Positions 1 to 8,865 of a DNA stretch of 64,000 bases are shown piece after piece. This stretch comes from Frateuria_A sp035944355 (GTDB taxonomy: Bacteria; Pseudomonadota; Gammaproteobacteria; Xanthomonadales; Rhodanobacteraceae), in assembly GCF_035944355.1 (NCBI RefSeq), contig NZ_DASZBH010000010.1, positions 221,206-285,205 of the forward strand, in the 5' to 3' direction. Within the stretch, counting starts at the first letter, position 1. Each line of letters starts with the position of its first letter. Under the pieces are notes generated by a model. It was not told the DNA's origin. It did not search any database and worked only from the letters and a program-made list of their open reading frames with translations. The translations under genes were made by a program, and so were the position numbers.

Positions 1-54
1 GCGCGCAGCCACCAGGCGACCATCGATCAGATTGGCGAGGCGCAGGGAAGGCAT
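1..54 (-). CDS. aldehyde dehydrogenase, N-terminal fragment (runs off the window)
   Basis: Only the first 18 codons are present, starting at the ATG complementary to 52-54 and reading leftward out of the window. The visible peptide, MPSLRLANLIDGRLVAAR, resembles the start of NAD-dependent aldehyde dehydrogenases, where an 'xxNxIDGxxV' stretch opens the protein; related enzymes in xanthomonads oxidise 2-aminomuconate semialdehyde in tryptophan catabolism. It follows the SDR gene at 163-951 in the same direction after about 108 bases. No strong ribosome-binding site is seen. The family call rests on 18 residues and is tentative. Confidence 0.4.
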   Translation of the reverse strand, partial: MPSLRLANLIDGRLVAAR

Positions 55-93
55 CCGGACAAGCTTACGACCTGGGGCCGGCGATTGCACCGG

Positions 94-113
94 ACGCCGG
101 CGTATGCCGGCGT
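94..113. repeat. short perfect inverted repeat between SDR and aldehyde dehydrogenase genes
   Basis: Two 8-base arms, ACGCCGGC and GCCGGCGT, flank GTAT and form a perfect hairpin. There is no U-tract on either side, so it is not a convincing intrinsic terminator; a REP-like palindrome is equally possible. Confidence 0.5.
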
Positions 114-162
114 GAATCGAACTTCGCTGCCGCAAGGCGGCTTCGGTATCGGTGGGGCGGAG

Positions 163-951
163 CTAGCTCAACGCGCGCGTGCGGCCGCCGTCGACCGCGA
201 TGCTGACGCCGTTGACGTAGGCGGCCGCGGGCGTGCAGAGGAAGGCGATCACGGCCGCCACTTCGGCCGGTTCGCCGAAGCGGCGTGCCGGAATGGTCGC
301 CATCAGGTCGCGCGCGATGTCGTTCTCGCTGCGGCCGCTGCTGGCGGCTTGTGCACCGAGCAGGCTGTCCAGCCGTCCGGTGCGCGTGTAGCCGGGCAGG
401 ACGTTGTTGACGGTGATGCCGTCGGCGGCCAGTTCGCCGGAGAGCGTCTTGGCCCAGGCCGCCACCGCGGCGCGCACGGTGTTGGAGACGCCCAGGTTCG
501 GGATCGGCTCCTTCACCGAAGTGGAAATGACGTTGACGATGCGCCCGTAGTTGGCCTGGCGCATGCCCGGCAACAAGGCCTGCACCATCGCCTGGCCGGC
601 GATAAGGTGCTGGCGGAAGGCGGCCTCGAAGGCGGCCGGATCGGCGGTGTGCGCCGGCCCTCCGGGCGGACCGCCGGTATTGTTGATGAGGATGTGCACC
701 GGTTCGGCCGCGGTGATGTCGGTGACCACGCCTTGCAGCCGCGTGGTATCGAGCATGTCCACCGCCTGCCAGCGGTGCTCCTGGCCGCGGGGGCAGGGCA
801 GGCGACTGGCCAGTTCCTCCAGCGGCTGGGCCGATCGCGAGAGCAGGGTGACGGTGGCGCCCAGTTCCGCCAGCTCGATGGCGCTGGCCCGGCCGATGCC
901 CTGCGATGCGCCGCAAACCAGTGCATGGCGGCCGCTCAGATCCAGTTGCAT
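163..951 (-). CDS. SDR-family oxidoreductase with atypical active site
   Basis: A 262-residue Rossmann-fold short-chain dehydrogenase/reductase. The dinucleotide-binding motif GASQGIG lies at residues 14-20 and the structural NNTGG motif at 90-94. The usual catalytic YxxxK is missing: the equivalent stretch reads SNTVR (residues 156-160), as in a subgroup of atypical bacterial SDRs, so the enzyme may use a different mechanism or act as a non-catalytic partner. The C-terminal VDGG motif typical of the family is present near residue 255. It lies 37 bases downstream of the small membrane-protein gene and upstream of a likely aldehyde dehydrogenase, consistent with a leftward operon. The substrate cannot be read from the sequence. 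Confidence 0.85.
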   Translation of the reverse strand: MQLDLSGRHALVCGASQGIGRASAIELAELGATVTLLSRSAQPLEELASRLPCPRGQEHRWQAVDMLDTTRLQGVVTDITAAEPVHILINNTGGPPGGPAHTADPAAFEAAFRQHLIAGQAMVQALLPGMRQANYGRIVNVISTSVKEPIPNLGVSNTVRAAVAAWAKTLSGELAADGITVNNVLPGYTRTGRLDSLLGAQAASSGRSENDIARDLMATIPARRFGEPAEVAAVIAFLCTPAAAYVNGVSIAVDGGRTRALS

Positions 952-988
952 CGGTTTCTCCTTTGGGTGGGTTCGCGGGCCGATCGCT

Positions 989-1321
989 TCAGCGCGCCTT
1001 CCATTGCAGGAACACCGCCGCGAACCAGCAGGCCCAGGCCAGCCACGGCGCGAGGCGCCACAACCGGAACCAGCGGGTGATCGCCGCGTCCTGCAGCAGC
1101 TCGGGCAGGCGCGGGCGGGTCAGGCGCAGCACGCGCTGCATCCGCATCCAGGTGCGCATGGCGCTGGGCCGGCCGCCTTCCGGATCGGCGATGATCCTCC
1201 ACTGCTGCGGGTGATGAGTACGTAGCAGGCTGGCGATGCGGAACTGCGCCAGGTAATACAGCACGAACCAGACGATGCCGCCGGCGAGCAACAGCAGGTA
1301 CAGCATCACCACGAGGTTCAC
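989..1321 (-). CDS. small two-helix membrane protein
   Basis: About 110 residues if translation starts at the GTG complementary to 1319-1321, which overlaps the stop of the preceding lipoprotein gene as GTGA and suggests translational coupling; an ATG five codons later (1306) is the alternative and gives 105 residues. One hydrophobic helix is at the N-terminus and a second, tryptophan-rich, near the C-terminus, separated by a basic soluble loop of about 60 residues. Length and topology resemble UspB (universal stress protein B), but no diagnostic motif was recognised, so that remains a guess. Third gene of the leftward asnS operon. Confidence 0.6.
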   Translation of the reverse strand: MNLVVMLYLLLLAGGIVWFVLYYLAQFRIASLLRTHHPQQWRIIADPEGGRPSAMRTWMRMQRVLRLTRPRLPELLQDAAITRWFRLWRLAPWLAWACWFAAVFLQWKAR

Positions 1322-2109
1322 GTACCGCCCCCACTCCAGTGCGTGGGCAGGGCGGTGCGCAGCGTGTTGAGCACACCCTTGCCCTGCGTGGCCTTGTCGC
1401 AGATCGCGTTGTTCACGGCCTTCTGGTAGCTCTCGTTCATCAGGCCGACCCAGATGGTGCCGTCCGGGCCGTGCGGGATGCGGAAACTGCCGTTGGACGC
1501 CATCTTCACGGGCGCCTCGGCGGAGAACGTGGCCGGCGACTGTTCCCAGTAGGTGTTGCCGGCCTGCTGGTCGGCCGAGCTGTAGACCACCAGGTAGCGT
1601 GCCTTGTCGCTGGTGATCTTGACCGAGCCGAAGGCGCCGGTGGTGGCGCTGCTCCAGCCCATGTACTCGCACAGCTGCACGTCATGCGAGTCGATCGGCT
1701 GGAAGGCTGCGTCCAGCAACACGGTGGTGGGCGCGAACAGGTAGCTCGCGTGGAGCCAGCGGCCGTTCAAGTCCGACTTCAGCGCCACGCTGTAGGGCAG
1801 CTTCGCGTCCGTCGGCAGATGGAACGCCAGGAAATAGCTGCGTACCCCATTGAGGTTGGCCACCATGCTGCCGGGGCCGAGCTCGAATTTCTTCGGCTGC
1901 CAGGGCAACGGGGTCTGGTAGGAGAAGTCCGCGAAGCTGCCACAGCAGGGCGTGGCTTTCTCGAGGCGCTGCTTGGCCTGTTCCAGCGCGTTGCTGGCGC
2001 CGGTCGGGGCACGCAGGTTGGGCGGCACCAGCACCTTGACGCTGTGGCAGGCGCCCAGCAGCAGGGTGAGGGCGGCCAGCAGGATTGTCAGCGAGAAACG
2101 ATGGAGCAT
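1318..2109 (-). CDS. MalM-like outer-membrane/periplasmic lipoprotein
   Basis: A 263-residue protein starting at the ATG at 2109 (an in-frame start five codons upstream lacks support). Residues 1-21 form a lipoprotein signal ending in LLGAC, with Cys21 the expected lipidated residue. The middle region, with GVRSYFLAFHLP followed by a beta-rich stretch and a 'LLDAAFQP' segment, resembles MalM-family maltose-operon periplasmic proteins, whose function is poorly understood. It begins only 18 bases after asnS and overlaps the next gene by 4 bases, so it is probably co-transcribed. No sugar-transport genes are adjacent; the MalM label describes fold similarity only. Confidence 0.7.
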   Translation of the reverse strand: MLHRFSLTILLAALTLLLGACHSVKVLVPPNLRAPTGASNALEQAKQRLEKATPCCGSFADFSYQTPLPWQPKKFELGPGSMVANLNGVRSYFLAFHLPTDAKLPYSVALKSDLNGRWLHASYLFAPTTVLLDAAFQPIDSHDVQLCEYMGWSSATTGAFGSVKITSDKARYLVVYSSADQQAGNTYWEQSPATFSAEAPVKMASNGSFRIPHGPDGTIWVGLMNESYQKAVNNAICDKATQGKGVLNTLRTALPTHWSGGGT

Positions 2110-2127
2110 GGCGGACGGGACCACGGT

Positions 2128-3543
<1,416 letters not shown>

Positions 3544-3667
3544 GGGATTGAAACTCCTGCGCGCGCGCCACATCTGGGCGCTGTCATGTTCGATGCGCGC
3601 CGCTGCGGCGCGTCGGGGCAAACCCGCATGATAATGTAGGCCTGCGGCCTTCTTCACCTTGGCGCCC

Positions 3668-3994
3668 ATGAGCATCTCGATCACTCCTCCCGCCCGCGAA
3701 CGCATCCGCCAGTTCCTGGCCCAGACCCCCGGTGCGGCGGGCGTGCGCTTCGGCGTCAAGCGCACCGGCTGCTCGGGCTTCGCCTACGTGGTGGACCTGG
3801 CCGACGCTGCGCAGCCGGGCGACCACACCATCGACCTGGACGGCATCCCGCTGATCGTGGACGACAAGAGCCTGCCCATGGTGGAGGGCACGGTGATCGA
3901 TTTCCGCCGCCAGGGCCTCAACGCCAGCTTCGTCTTCCACAACCCCAACGCCACCGGCGAATGCGGGTGCGGGGAAAGCTTCACGGTCGGCTGA
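3668..3994 (+). CDS. HesB/IscA-family iron-sulfur cluster assembly protein
   Basis: A 108-residue A-type carrier protein that accepts and passes on Fe-S clusters. The three invariant cysteines are present: Cys35 in GCSGFAY, and Cys99 and Cys101 in the C-terminal ECGCGESF. Sequence is intermediate between E. coli IscA and SufA, and no isc or suf genes are adjacent, so the symbol is left open. The ATG at 3668 is preferred over an in-frame TTG at 3659. It stands between the divergent asnS operon and the ribosomal-protein operon, probably with its own promoter in 3544-3667. Confidence 0.92.
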   Translation: MSISITPPARERIRQFLAQTPGAAGVRFGVKRTGCSGFAYVVDLADAAQPGDHTIDLDGIPLIVDDKSLPMVEGTVIDFRRQGLNASFVFHNPNATGECGCGESFTVG

Positions 3995-4061
3995 GCGGCC
4001 AATGCGCGCCGGCTTTACCCGGCGGGCCCGGCCGCGCTACACTTCCGCTTCTGTCCGCGCC

Positions 4062-4139
4062 CGAACGGCGTGGATGGGCACTTGCCTCACCGCACCGGCG
4101 GGAGGCTGCGAGGCCCTCAAGGGCCGCATCCACAAGGAG
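4062..4139 (+). promoter_or_regulatory. structured rpsF leader, candidate S6:S18 autoregulatory element
   Basis: The 5' leader of rpsF can close with GTGGATG (4070-4076) pairing to CATCCAC (4127-4133), directly before the AAGGAG ribosome-binding site at 4134-4139. Inside lies a second hairpin, GGCCCT-CAA-GGGCC. In many bacteria rpsF leaders bind the S6:S18 complex to repress translation. The pairing is seen; the regulatory role is inferred and the conserved CCG-bulge motif was not confirmed. Confidence 0.35.
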
Positions 4140-4150
4140 CCAACACCACA

Positions 4151-4573
4151 ATGACCATGCGTCATTACGAAATCGTGTTCCTGGTCCATCCTGACCAGAG
4201 CGAGCAGGTCCCGGCCATGATCGACCGCTACAAGGTGCTGATCGAGGCCGACGGCGGCAAGATCCACCGCCTCGAGGACTGGGGCCGCCGCCAGCTGGCC
4301 TACCCGATCGAGAACCTGGCCAAGGCGCACTACGTCCTGCTCAACATCGAAGTGGGCCAGAACGCGCTGAACGAGCTGGAGTCGGGCTTCCGCTTCAACG
4401 ACGCCGTGCTGCGCCACCTCGTCATCAAGCGCGACGAAGCCGACACCGAGCCGTCCTTCATCCTGAAGTCCAAGGAAAAGGACGACGCCAAGTCCTCGCG
4501 TCGCCGCGATGACGACGGTGACGGCGACGACCGCCGCGGCGGCCGCGACAACGATCGCGACAGCGACGACTGA
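4151..4573 (+). CDS. rpsF: 30S ribosomal protein S6
   Basis: A 140-residue S6 protein, which binds S18 and 16S rRNA in the platform of the small subunit. The N-terminal ferredoxin-like fold is recognisable (MRHYEIVFLVHPDQ; GGKIHRLEDWGRRQLAYPI). Beyond about residue 100 there is a long, highly charged Asp/Arg-rich tail (DDDGDGDDRRGG), a common feature of proteobacterial S6 where glutamates are added by RimK; here the tail is Asp-rich rather than Glu-rich. ATG at 4151 follows AAGGAG; a second ATG at 4157 is possible. First gene of rpsF-rpsR-rplI. Confidence 0.97.
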   Translation: MTMRHYEIVFLVHPDQSEQVPAMIDRYKVLIEADGGKIHRLEDWGRRQLAYPIENLAKAHYVLLNIEVGQNALNELESGFRFNDAVLRHLVIKRDEADTEPSFILKSKEKDDAKSSRRRDDDGDGDDRRGGRDNDRDSDD

Positions 4574-4590
4574 TCAGGAGCACTCAAGCC

Positions 4591-4821
4591 ATGTCCAAGT
4601 TCTTCCGCCGCCGCAAGTTCTGCCGCTTCACGGCCGAAAAAGTGAAGGAGATCGACTACAAGGATCTCAACACGCTGCGCCAGTACGTCACCGAGAACGG
4701 CAAGATCGTGCCCAGCCGCATCACCGGCACCAAGGCGCGCTACCAGCGCCAGCTGGCCACCGCGATCAAGCGCGCCCGCTTCCTGTCGCTGCTGCCGTAC
4801 ACCGACAACCACGACGTCTAA
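4591..4821 (+). CDS. rpsR: 30S ribosomal protein S18
   Basis: A 76-residue S18 with the expected FFRRRKFCRF N-terminus, IDYKDLNTL and KIVPSRITGTKARYQRQL core. It follows rpsF by 17 bases with a GGAG ribosome-binding site, in the standard operon order. Normal family length. Confidence 0.98.
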   Translation: MSKFFRRRKFCRFTAEKVKEIDYKDLNTLRQYVTENGKIVPSRITGTKARYQRQLATAIKRARFLSLLPYTDNHDV

Positions 4822-4830
4822 GGCGTCGCG

Positions 4831-4921
4831 GGGAACGGGAAACAGGGAACAGGGAACAGGGAACAGGGAACGTCGGCATCGCGCCGGCTTTCCTGTTCCC
4901 CGTTCCCCAGTCCCCGTTCCC
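4831..4921. repeat. GGGAACA heptad repeats facing an inverted copy, rpsR-rplI spacer
   Basis: About 4831-4872 carries roughly five near-copies of a 7-base unit (AGGGAAC). After some 20 bases, 4891-4921 carries the complementary sense (GTTCCCC GTTCCCC AGTCCCC GTTCCC). The two arms could pair into a long imperfect hairpin inside the ribosomal-protein transcript. A related heptad-like array sits before mdh at 45431-45478. Confidence 0.75.
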
Positions 4922-4983
4922 AGCTCTTCGGACAACCGTCCGCGGCTGCGCCGGTTTCCCGGTGCTAACGAAAGGAAAAAACC

Positions 4984-5433
4984 ATGGAACTGATTCTTCT
5001 CGAGAAAGTCCGCAACCTCGGCAACCTGGGCGACAAGGTCAAGGTCAAGCCCGGTTACGGCCGCAACTACCTCCTGCCGCAGGGCAAGGCCGTGCCGGTG
5101 ACCGCCGCCAACCTCGAAGCCTTCGAGAAGCGTCGCGCCGAGTACGAGGCCAAGGCCAACAACCTGCTGTCCGAGGCCCAGTCGCGCAAGGCCAAGCTCG
5201 AAGGTGCCGAAGTCACCATCGCCGCGCATGCCAGCCCCGAGGGCAAGCTGTACGGCTCGGTCGGTCCGCGCGAGATCGCCGATGCGCTGGAAGCGGCCGG
5301 CCAGAAGGTGGGCAAGGGTGAAGTGATCCAGGGCGAAGGCCCGATCCGCAACACCGGCGAATACGAAGTCGTGATCAGCCTGCACGCCGACGTGCAGACG
5401 CAGGTCAAGGTGATCGTGGTCGGCGAGAAGTAA
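4984..5433 (+). CDS. rplI: 50S ribosomal protein L9
   Basis: A 149-residue L9 with the standard two-lobed layout: N-terminal rRNA-binding domain (MELILLEKVRNLGNLGDKV, GYGRNYLLPQGKA), a long central helix at about residues 45-75, and a C-terminal domain (ASPEGKLYGSVGPREIADAL). Translation starts after an AAAGGAAAAA leader. Last gene of the operon, followed by a strong intrinsic terminator. Confidence 0.98.
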   Translation: MELILLEKVRNLGNLGDKVKVKPGYGRNYLLPQGKAVPVTAANLEAFEKRRAEYEAKANNLLSEAQSRKAKLEGAEVTIAAHASPEGKLYGSVGPREIADALEAAGQKVGKGEVIQGEGPIRNTGEYEVVISLHADVQTQVKVIVVGEK

Positions 5434-5454
5434 TCGCCACCTCCCGCCGTAGCG

Positions 5455-5485
5455 AAAACGGGCGCCTCGGCGCCCGTTTTTTTTT
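5455..5485 (+). terminator. rho-independent terminator of the rpsF-rpsR-rplI operon
   Basis: AAAACGGGCGCC, a TC loop and GGCGCCCG form an 8-bp GC stem followed by a run of nine or more T residues, about 22 bases after the rplI stop. Confidence 0.95.
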
Positions 5486-5535
5486 GCCCCTGGCATAGCC
5501 GCGGCCGGGCCAGGCTTGGGGCAACGCCCGGTTCC

Positions 5536-5865
5536 TCAGTGGTCGGGATTGGGCGGCATGACTACCTTGTAAGGCAGTTCGAACGGCTCGATCGGTGCGT
5601 CCATGCCGGTAGCGGCGCCAAGAGCGCCAGCGGTGGCGGCATCGCCCATGCGGTTGCCCGGTTCGGGTACGGCTGCGCCGCTGCCCAGGCTGGGATCGCC
5701 CGCGTCGCCAGAGCGCGAACCTCGGGCAGCGTCGTTGACCGTACCGGCCTGCACTCCGCCGACGCCCGGGCCGGCGGCATCACCCGCGCCCATGCCGCTG
5801 CCCATACCGCTGACGGCCGGATTGCCGGTGGTGTGGGAGCCCGTTGGTGTGGAGGAAGGGGGCAT
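5536..5865 (-). CDS. glycine/alanine-rich hypothetical protein
   Basis: A 109-residue open frame with a GGAG ribosome-binding site nine bases before the ATG at 5865. Composition is low-complexity (Gly, Ala, Pro, Asp; MGSGMGAGDAAGPGVGG) up to residue 85, ending in a more ordinary tail, PIEPFELPYKVVMPPNPDH. No signal peptide or domain was recognised. It lies convergent to rplI and divergent from the VIT-family gene. Function unknown; coding status is moderately likely. Confidence 0.5.
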   Translation of the reverse strand: MPPSSTPTGSHTTGNPAVSGMGSGMGAGDAAGPGVGGVQAGTVNDAARGSRSGDAGDPSLGSGAAVPEPGNRMGDAATAGALGAATGMDAPIEPFELPYKVVMPPNPDH

Positions 5866-6079
5866 GGCGGACGACTCCGGGGAACTCGGGGCACCGCAGA
5901 ATGAGTGGCGACAGACCACTCCTGCGGCATGCCGCCATGCTGGTCCGGCCGCGGTGACCGCGTCGTCAAGCACCGGCGCAGCCCTGCCACGGTCAGCGTG
6001 TGCGAGGCGGCCACCGGCGTGCAAGCGCCCGGCGGCGGCCGCGGTATTCTGGCGCAGGCCCAGACCGAGGAAAAACAAC

Positions 6080-6778
6080 ATGCGACGCCACCGCGAAAGA
6101 CACCGGACCGAGCACACGGGCTGGCTGCGCGCCGCCGTGCTCGGCGCCAACGACGGCATCGTCTCCACCGCGAGCCTGGTGATGGGCGTGGCCGCGGCCC
6201 ACACCGATCGCCACGCGATCCTGCTCGCCGGCGTCTCCGCGCTGGTGGCTGGCGCCATGTCGATGGCGGCCGGCGAATACGTCTCGGTGCACTCGCAGTG
6301 GGACAGCGAGGAGGCGGAGCTCGCCCGCGAACGCGAGGAACTGGCGAACGACACGGACGCCGAGCATCGCGAACTGGCGTCGATCTACGTCGGCCGCGGG
6401 CTGGACCCGGCGCTGGCGCGCCAGGTCGCCGAACAGTTGATGGCGCACGATGCGCTCGATGCGCATGCGCGTGACGAACTGGGCATCACCGAAGTATTCC
6501 GGGCGCGTCCGCTGCAGGCGGCGGCGGCGTCGGCGGCGAGCTTCGCGGTGGGTTCGGCCTTGCCCTTGCTGGTGGCCGTATTTGCGCCGCTGGGCATGCT
6601 GCTCGTCCTGATCGGCGCTGCATGCCTGGTTTGCCTGGTGCTGCTCGGCGCCGCCGCCGCGCGGATGGGCGGCGCCAGCATGGCCGCCGGCGCCATGCGC
6701 ATCGCCTTCTGGAGCTTGCTGGCCATGCTGGCGACCGCCGGCATAGGGCATCTGTTCGGCACCGCCACAGCCGGTTGA
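6080..6778 (+). CDS. VIT1/CCC1-family Fe/Mn transporter
   Basis: A 232-residue integral membrane protein of the VIT family, which moves iron or manganese across membranes. The signature N-terminal helix is clear (GWLRAAVLGANDGIVSTASL), then a second helix (AMSMAAGEYVSV), a cytoplasmic metal-binding region rich in Glu and His (EEAELAREREELAND..EHREL, residues 70-125) and three C-terminal helices. Start ATG at 6080 follows GAGGAAAAACAAC. Length is normal. The glycine-rich gene upstream is divergent, so this one probably has its own promoter. Confidence 0.92.
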   Translation: MRRHRERHRTEHTGWLRAAVLGANDGIVSTASLVMGVAAAHTDRHAILLAGVSALVAGAMSMAAGEYVSVHSQWDSEEAELAREREELANDTDAEHRELASIYVGRGLDPALARQVAEQLMAHDALDAHARDELGITEVFRARPLQAAAASAASFAVGSALPLLVAVFAPLGMLLVLIGAACLVCLVLLGAAAARMGGASMAAGAMRIAFWSLLAMLATAGIGHLFGTATAG

Positions 6779-6857
6779 CGCAGGCGGCACCGGTGCCCGG
6801 TTGCATCCCGCCGCCATGGGCGTTATCCAAGGGACGCTCCCATCGCAGGCACAGGTG

Positions 6858-7703
6858 ATGCCCTTGAAGAAAAAGCGCTCCTCGACCGGGCCGTGGCTGC
6901 TGTCGGCCGTGCTAGTAGTCGGCGCGACCGCCGTGGCCATCGTGATTTGGCAGCAGGCGACACGACCGGCCCGTGGCAGCAGGCCGGTAGCGTCGTCCCC
7001 GCCGGCGGGCACGCAGGGGCCGGCTGCCGCCGCCGGCGCGATTCGCCACCCGATCGCCCAGGCCACCCCCGCACCTGCCTCGACCGCGCCGTTGCCGGCG
7101 CTGGATGCCAGCGACGCCGACGTGGCGGGTGCCTTGCTGGCCCTCGCCGGCGAGGGCGCCCTGGACGGATTGCTGCAGCGCGACCAGGTCATCCGCCGCA
7201 TCGTGGCGACGGTCGACGCGTTGCCACGCCAGAGCGTGGCCAGCGAGATCCTGCCGGTGCGTACGCCCAAGGGGGCGTTCCTGGTCGAACGGGCCGGCGG
7301 CGGCATCACGCCGAGTCCCCGCAATGCCGAGCGCTATGCGCCTTATCTGCAAGTACTGCAGCGCGTCGACCCGAAGGCGCTGGTGGCCTGGTACGTGCGC
7401 CGTTACCCGCTGTTCCAGCAGGCCTATCGCGACCTCGGCTATCCCAGGGGCTATTTCAACGACCGCCTGGTGGTCGCCATCGACGACATGCTCGAGGCGC
7501 CGGAACCGCAGGCTCCCGTGCAACTGGTGCAGCCGCAGGTGTTCTACCGCTATGCCGACACCGACCTGGAGGCGCGCTCGGCCGGGCAGAAACTGCTGAT
7601 GCGCCTGGGTCCCGCCGACGAGGCGCAGGTGAAGTCGAAGCTGCGCGTGTTGCGCGGGCTGCTGACCGGCTCGGGCCTGCCGGCGGAGGCTTCGGTGCAT
7701 TGA
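6858..7703 (+). CDS. DUF3014-family membrane-anchored protein
   Basis: About 281 residues starting at the ATG at 6858; an upstream in-frame ATG at 6816 is an alternative and neither has a strong ribosome-binding site. A short basic N-terminus (PLKKKRSSTG) leads to one transmembrane helix at residues 10-30, then an Ala/Pro linker and a soluble domain with the DUF3014 features 'LPVRTPKGAFLVER', 'NAERYAPYLQVLQRVDPKALVAWY' and 'YPLFQQAYRDLGYP'. The family is widespread in proteobacteria with no known function; it is presumably periplasmic. Confidence 0.8.
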   Translation: MPLKKKRSSTGPWLLSAVLVVGATAVAIVIWQQATRPARGSRPVASSPPAGTQGPAAAAGAIRHPIAQATPAPASTAPLPALDASDADVAGALLALAGEGALDGLLQRDQVIRRIVATVDALPRQSVASEILPVRTPKGAFLVERAGGGITPSPRNAERYAPYLQVLQRVDPKALVAWYVRRYPLFQQAYRDLGYPRGYFNDRLVVAIDDMLEAPEPQAPVQLVQPQVFYRYADTDLEARSAGQKLLMRLGPADEAQVKSKLRVLRGLLTGSGLPAEASVH

Positions 7704-7733
7704 AAGCATGCCCCGGCCCTGCGCGCGCCGGGC

Positions 7734-8633
7734 TCAGCAATAGTTGCGCGGCAGGCGCCGATGCACGGTGGTTGCCGCGATCGCGGCATGGCCGACCGCC
7801 ACGCTGATCTGGTTCAGCGAGCTGACCACGTCGCCGATGGCATGCAGGCCGGGCACGCTGGTCTGCAGATGATCGTCCACCACTACGGCGCCTTCGGCAT
7901 CGAGCGTGGCGCCCAGGGCCGACGCGAGCCCCGATTGCACCTCTGCGCCGAGCGCCGGGTAGAGCGTGTCCAGGCGCAAGCGGCGGCCGTCGGCGAAATA
8001 GACCTGGCAGGCGCCATCGACCAGGGCGAGCCGCTGCGGGGCGGGCCACAACTGCACGCCGGCGTCGGACGCCCGGCGCCGCAGCGCCGGGTCGGCGGCA
8101 TCGCCGTCCGACGCCAGCGCGCACACCTGGCGGGAGAACGTACGCAGGAAGGCGGCGTGGCCGATCGCGGCCTGCGCCGGCGCCAGCACGCCGATCACCT
8201 CGTCGCGCGCCTCATAGGCGTCGCAGACGGCGCACAGCCTCACCGTGCCCGCGGCGATCGCTTCGTCGATGTCCTCCAGTGCCGGTACGCGGTCGATCAC
8301 GCCGGTGGCCAGGATCACCGTGCGCGCCTGCCAGTGGCGTTCGCCGTCACTCGCGGTGAAGCCGTCGGCATGGCGCGCGAGCTGGGTGATGCGCGTATGC
8401 ACCTCCGGCACGCCATAGGCCTGTGCCTGCAGGCGGAAGCGCGCCAGCAACTCGTTGCCGCCCACCCCGAAGGGAAAGCCGGGGCAGTTGTGGCTGGCGG
8501 GTATCCAGCGCGCGCGGCTGGCGCCCGCGTCGGCAAGCAATACGTGGCGCCGGAAGCGCGCGAGGTAGGTCGCAGCGGTCAAGCCGGCCGGCCCGGCGCC
8601 CACGATCAGGCAATCGAGTGGAGTGTTGGACAT
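7734..8633 (-). CDS. thioredoxin-reductase-like NAD(P)/FAD oxidoreductase
   Basis: A 299-residue flavoprotein. The FAD-binding GAGPAG motif is at residues 12-17, the NAD(P) domain occupies about 115-240, and the C-terminal FAD motif GLHAIGD is near 265. A redox pair Cys134/Cys137 (CAVC) sits where thioredoxin reductases have CATC, but the second Gly-rich NADPH motif reads GVLAPAQAA rather than GxGxxA, so cofactor use may differ. It could reduce a thioredoxin-like partner or be a stand-alone oxidoreductase. The start at 8633 removes an unsupported upstream extension. It faces the hybrid kinase gene across a 232-base divergent region containing a CRP-like dyad. Confidence 0.85.
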   Translation of the reverse strand: MSNTPLDCLIVGAGPAGLTAATYLARFRRHVLLADAGASRARWIPASHNCPGFPFGVGGNELLARFRLQAQAYGVPEVHTRITQLARHADGFTASDGERHWQARTVILATGVIDRVPALEDIDEAIAAGTVRLCAVCDAYEARDEVIGVLAPAQAAIGHAAFLRTFSRQVCALASDGDAADPALRRRASDAGVQLWPAPQRLALVDGACQVYFADGRRLRLDTLYPALGAEVQSGLASALGATLDAEGAVVVDDHLQTSVPGLHAIGDVVSSLNQISVAVGHAAIAATTVHRRLPRNYC

Positions 8634-8755
8634 ACTGCGTACCGATGGAGCGGCAGCCCCGGTCGCGTCGGCGTGAAAGCCACCCGCCGGCCCCAGCGCG
8701 CGCGACAAGGCCCTCACGGGCTCTTGCCGGGCTGCCGACAGCGACCCTTACATAG

Positions 8756-8771
8756 TGTGACGCCCGTCACG
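8756..8771. promoter_or_regulatory. CRP/Clp-like operator in divergent intergenic region
   Basis: TGTGA-CGCCCG-TCACG matches the CRP/Clp consensus TGTGA-N6-TCACA at nine of ten positions. It lies 123 bases before the flavoprotein start and 95 bases before the kinase start. In xanthomonads the CRP homologue Clp is a c-di-GMP-responsive regulator, which would suit the neighbouring c-di-GMP genes. The match is seen; binding is inferred. Confidence 0.45.
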
Positions 8772-8865
8772 AACCGCGGCGCATGACGCTCCGGTTTCCC
8801 GACCGTCGCATGACGGGGCCGGGCGCGGTTGCGGGGAGCGTGATGCGACCTGCACGACGACCAGC

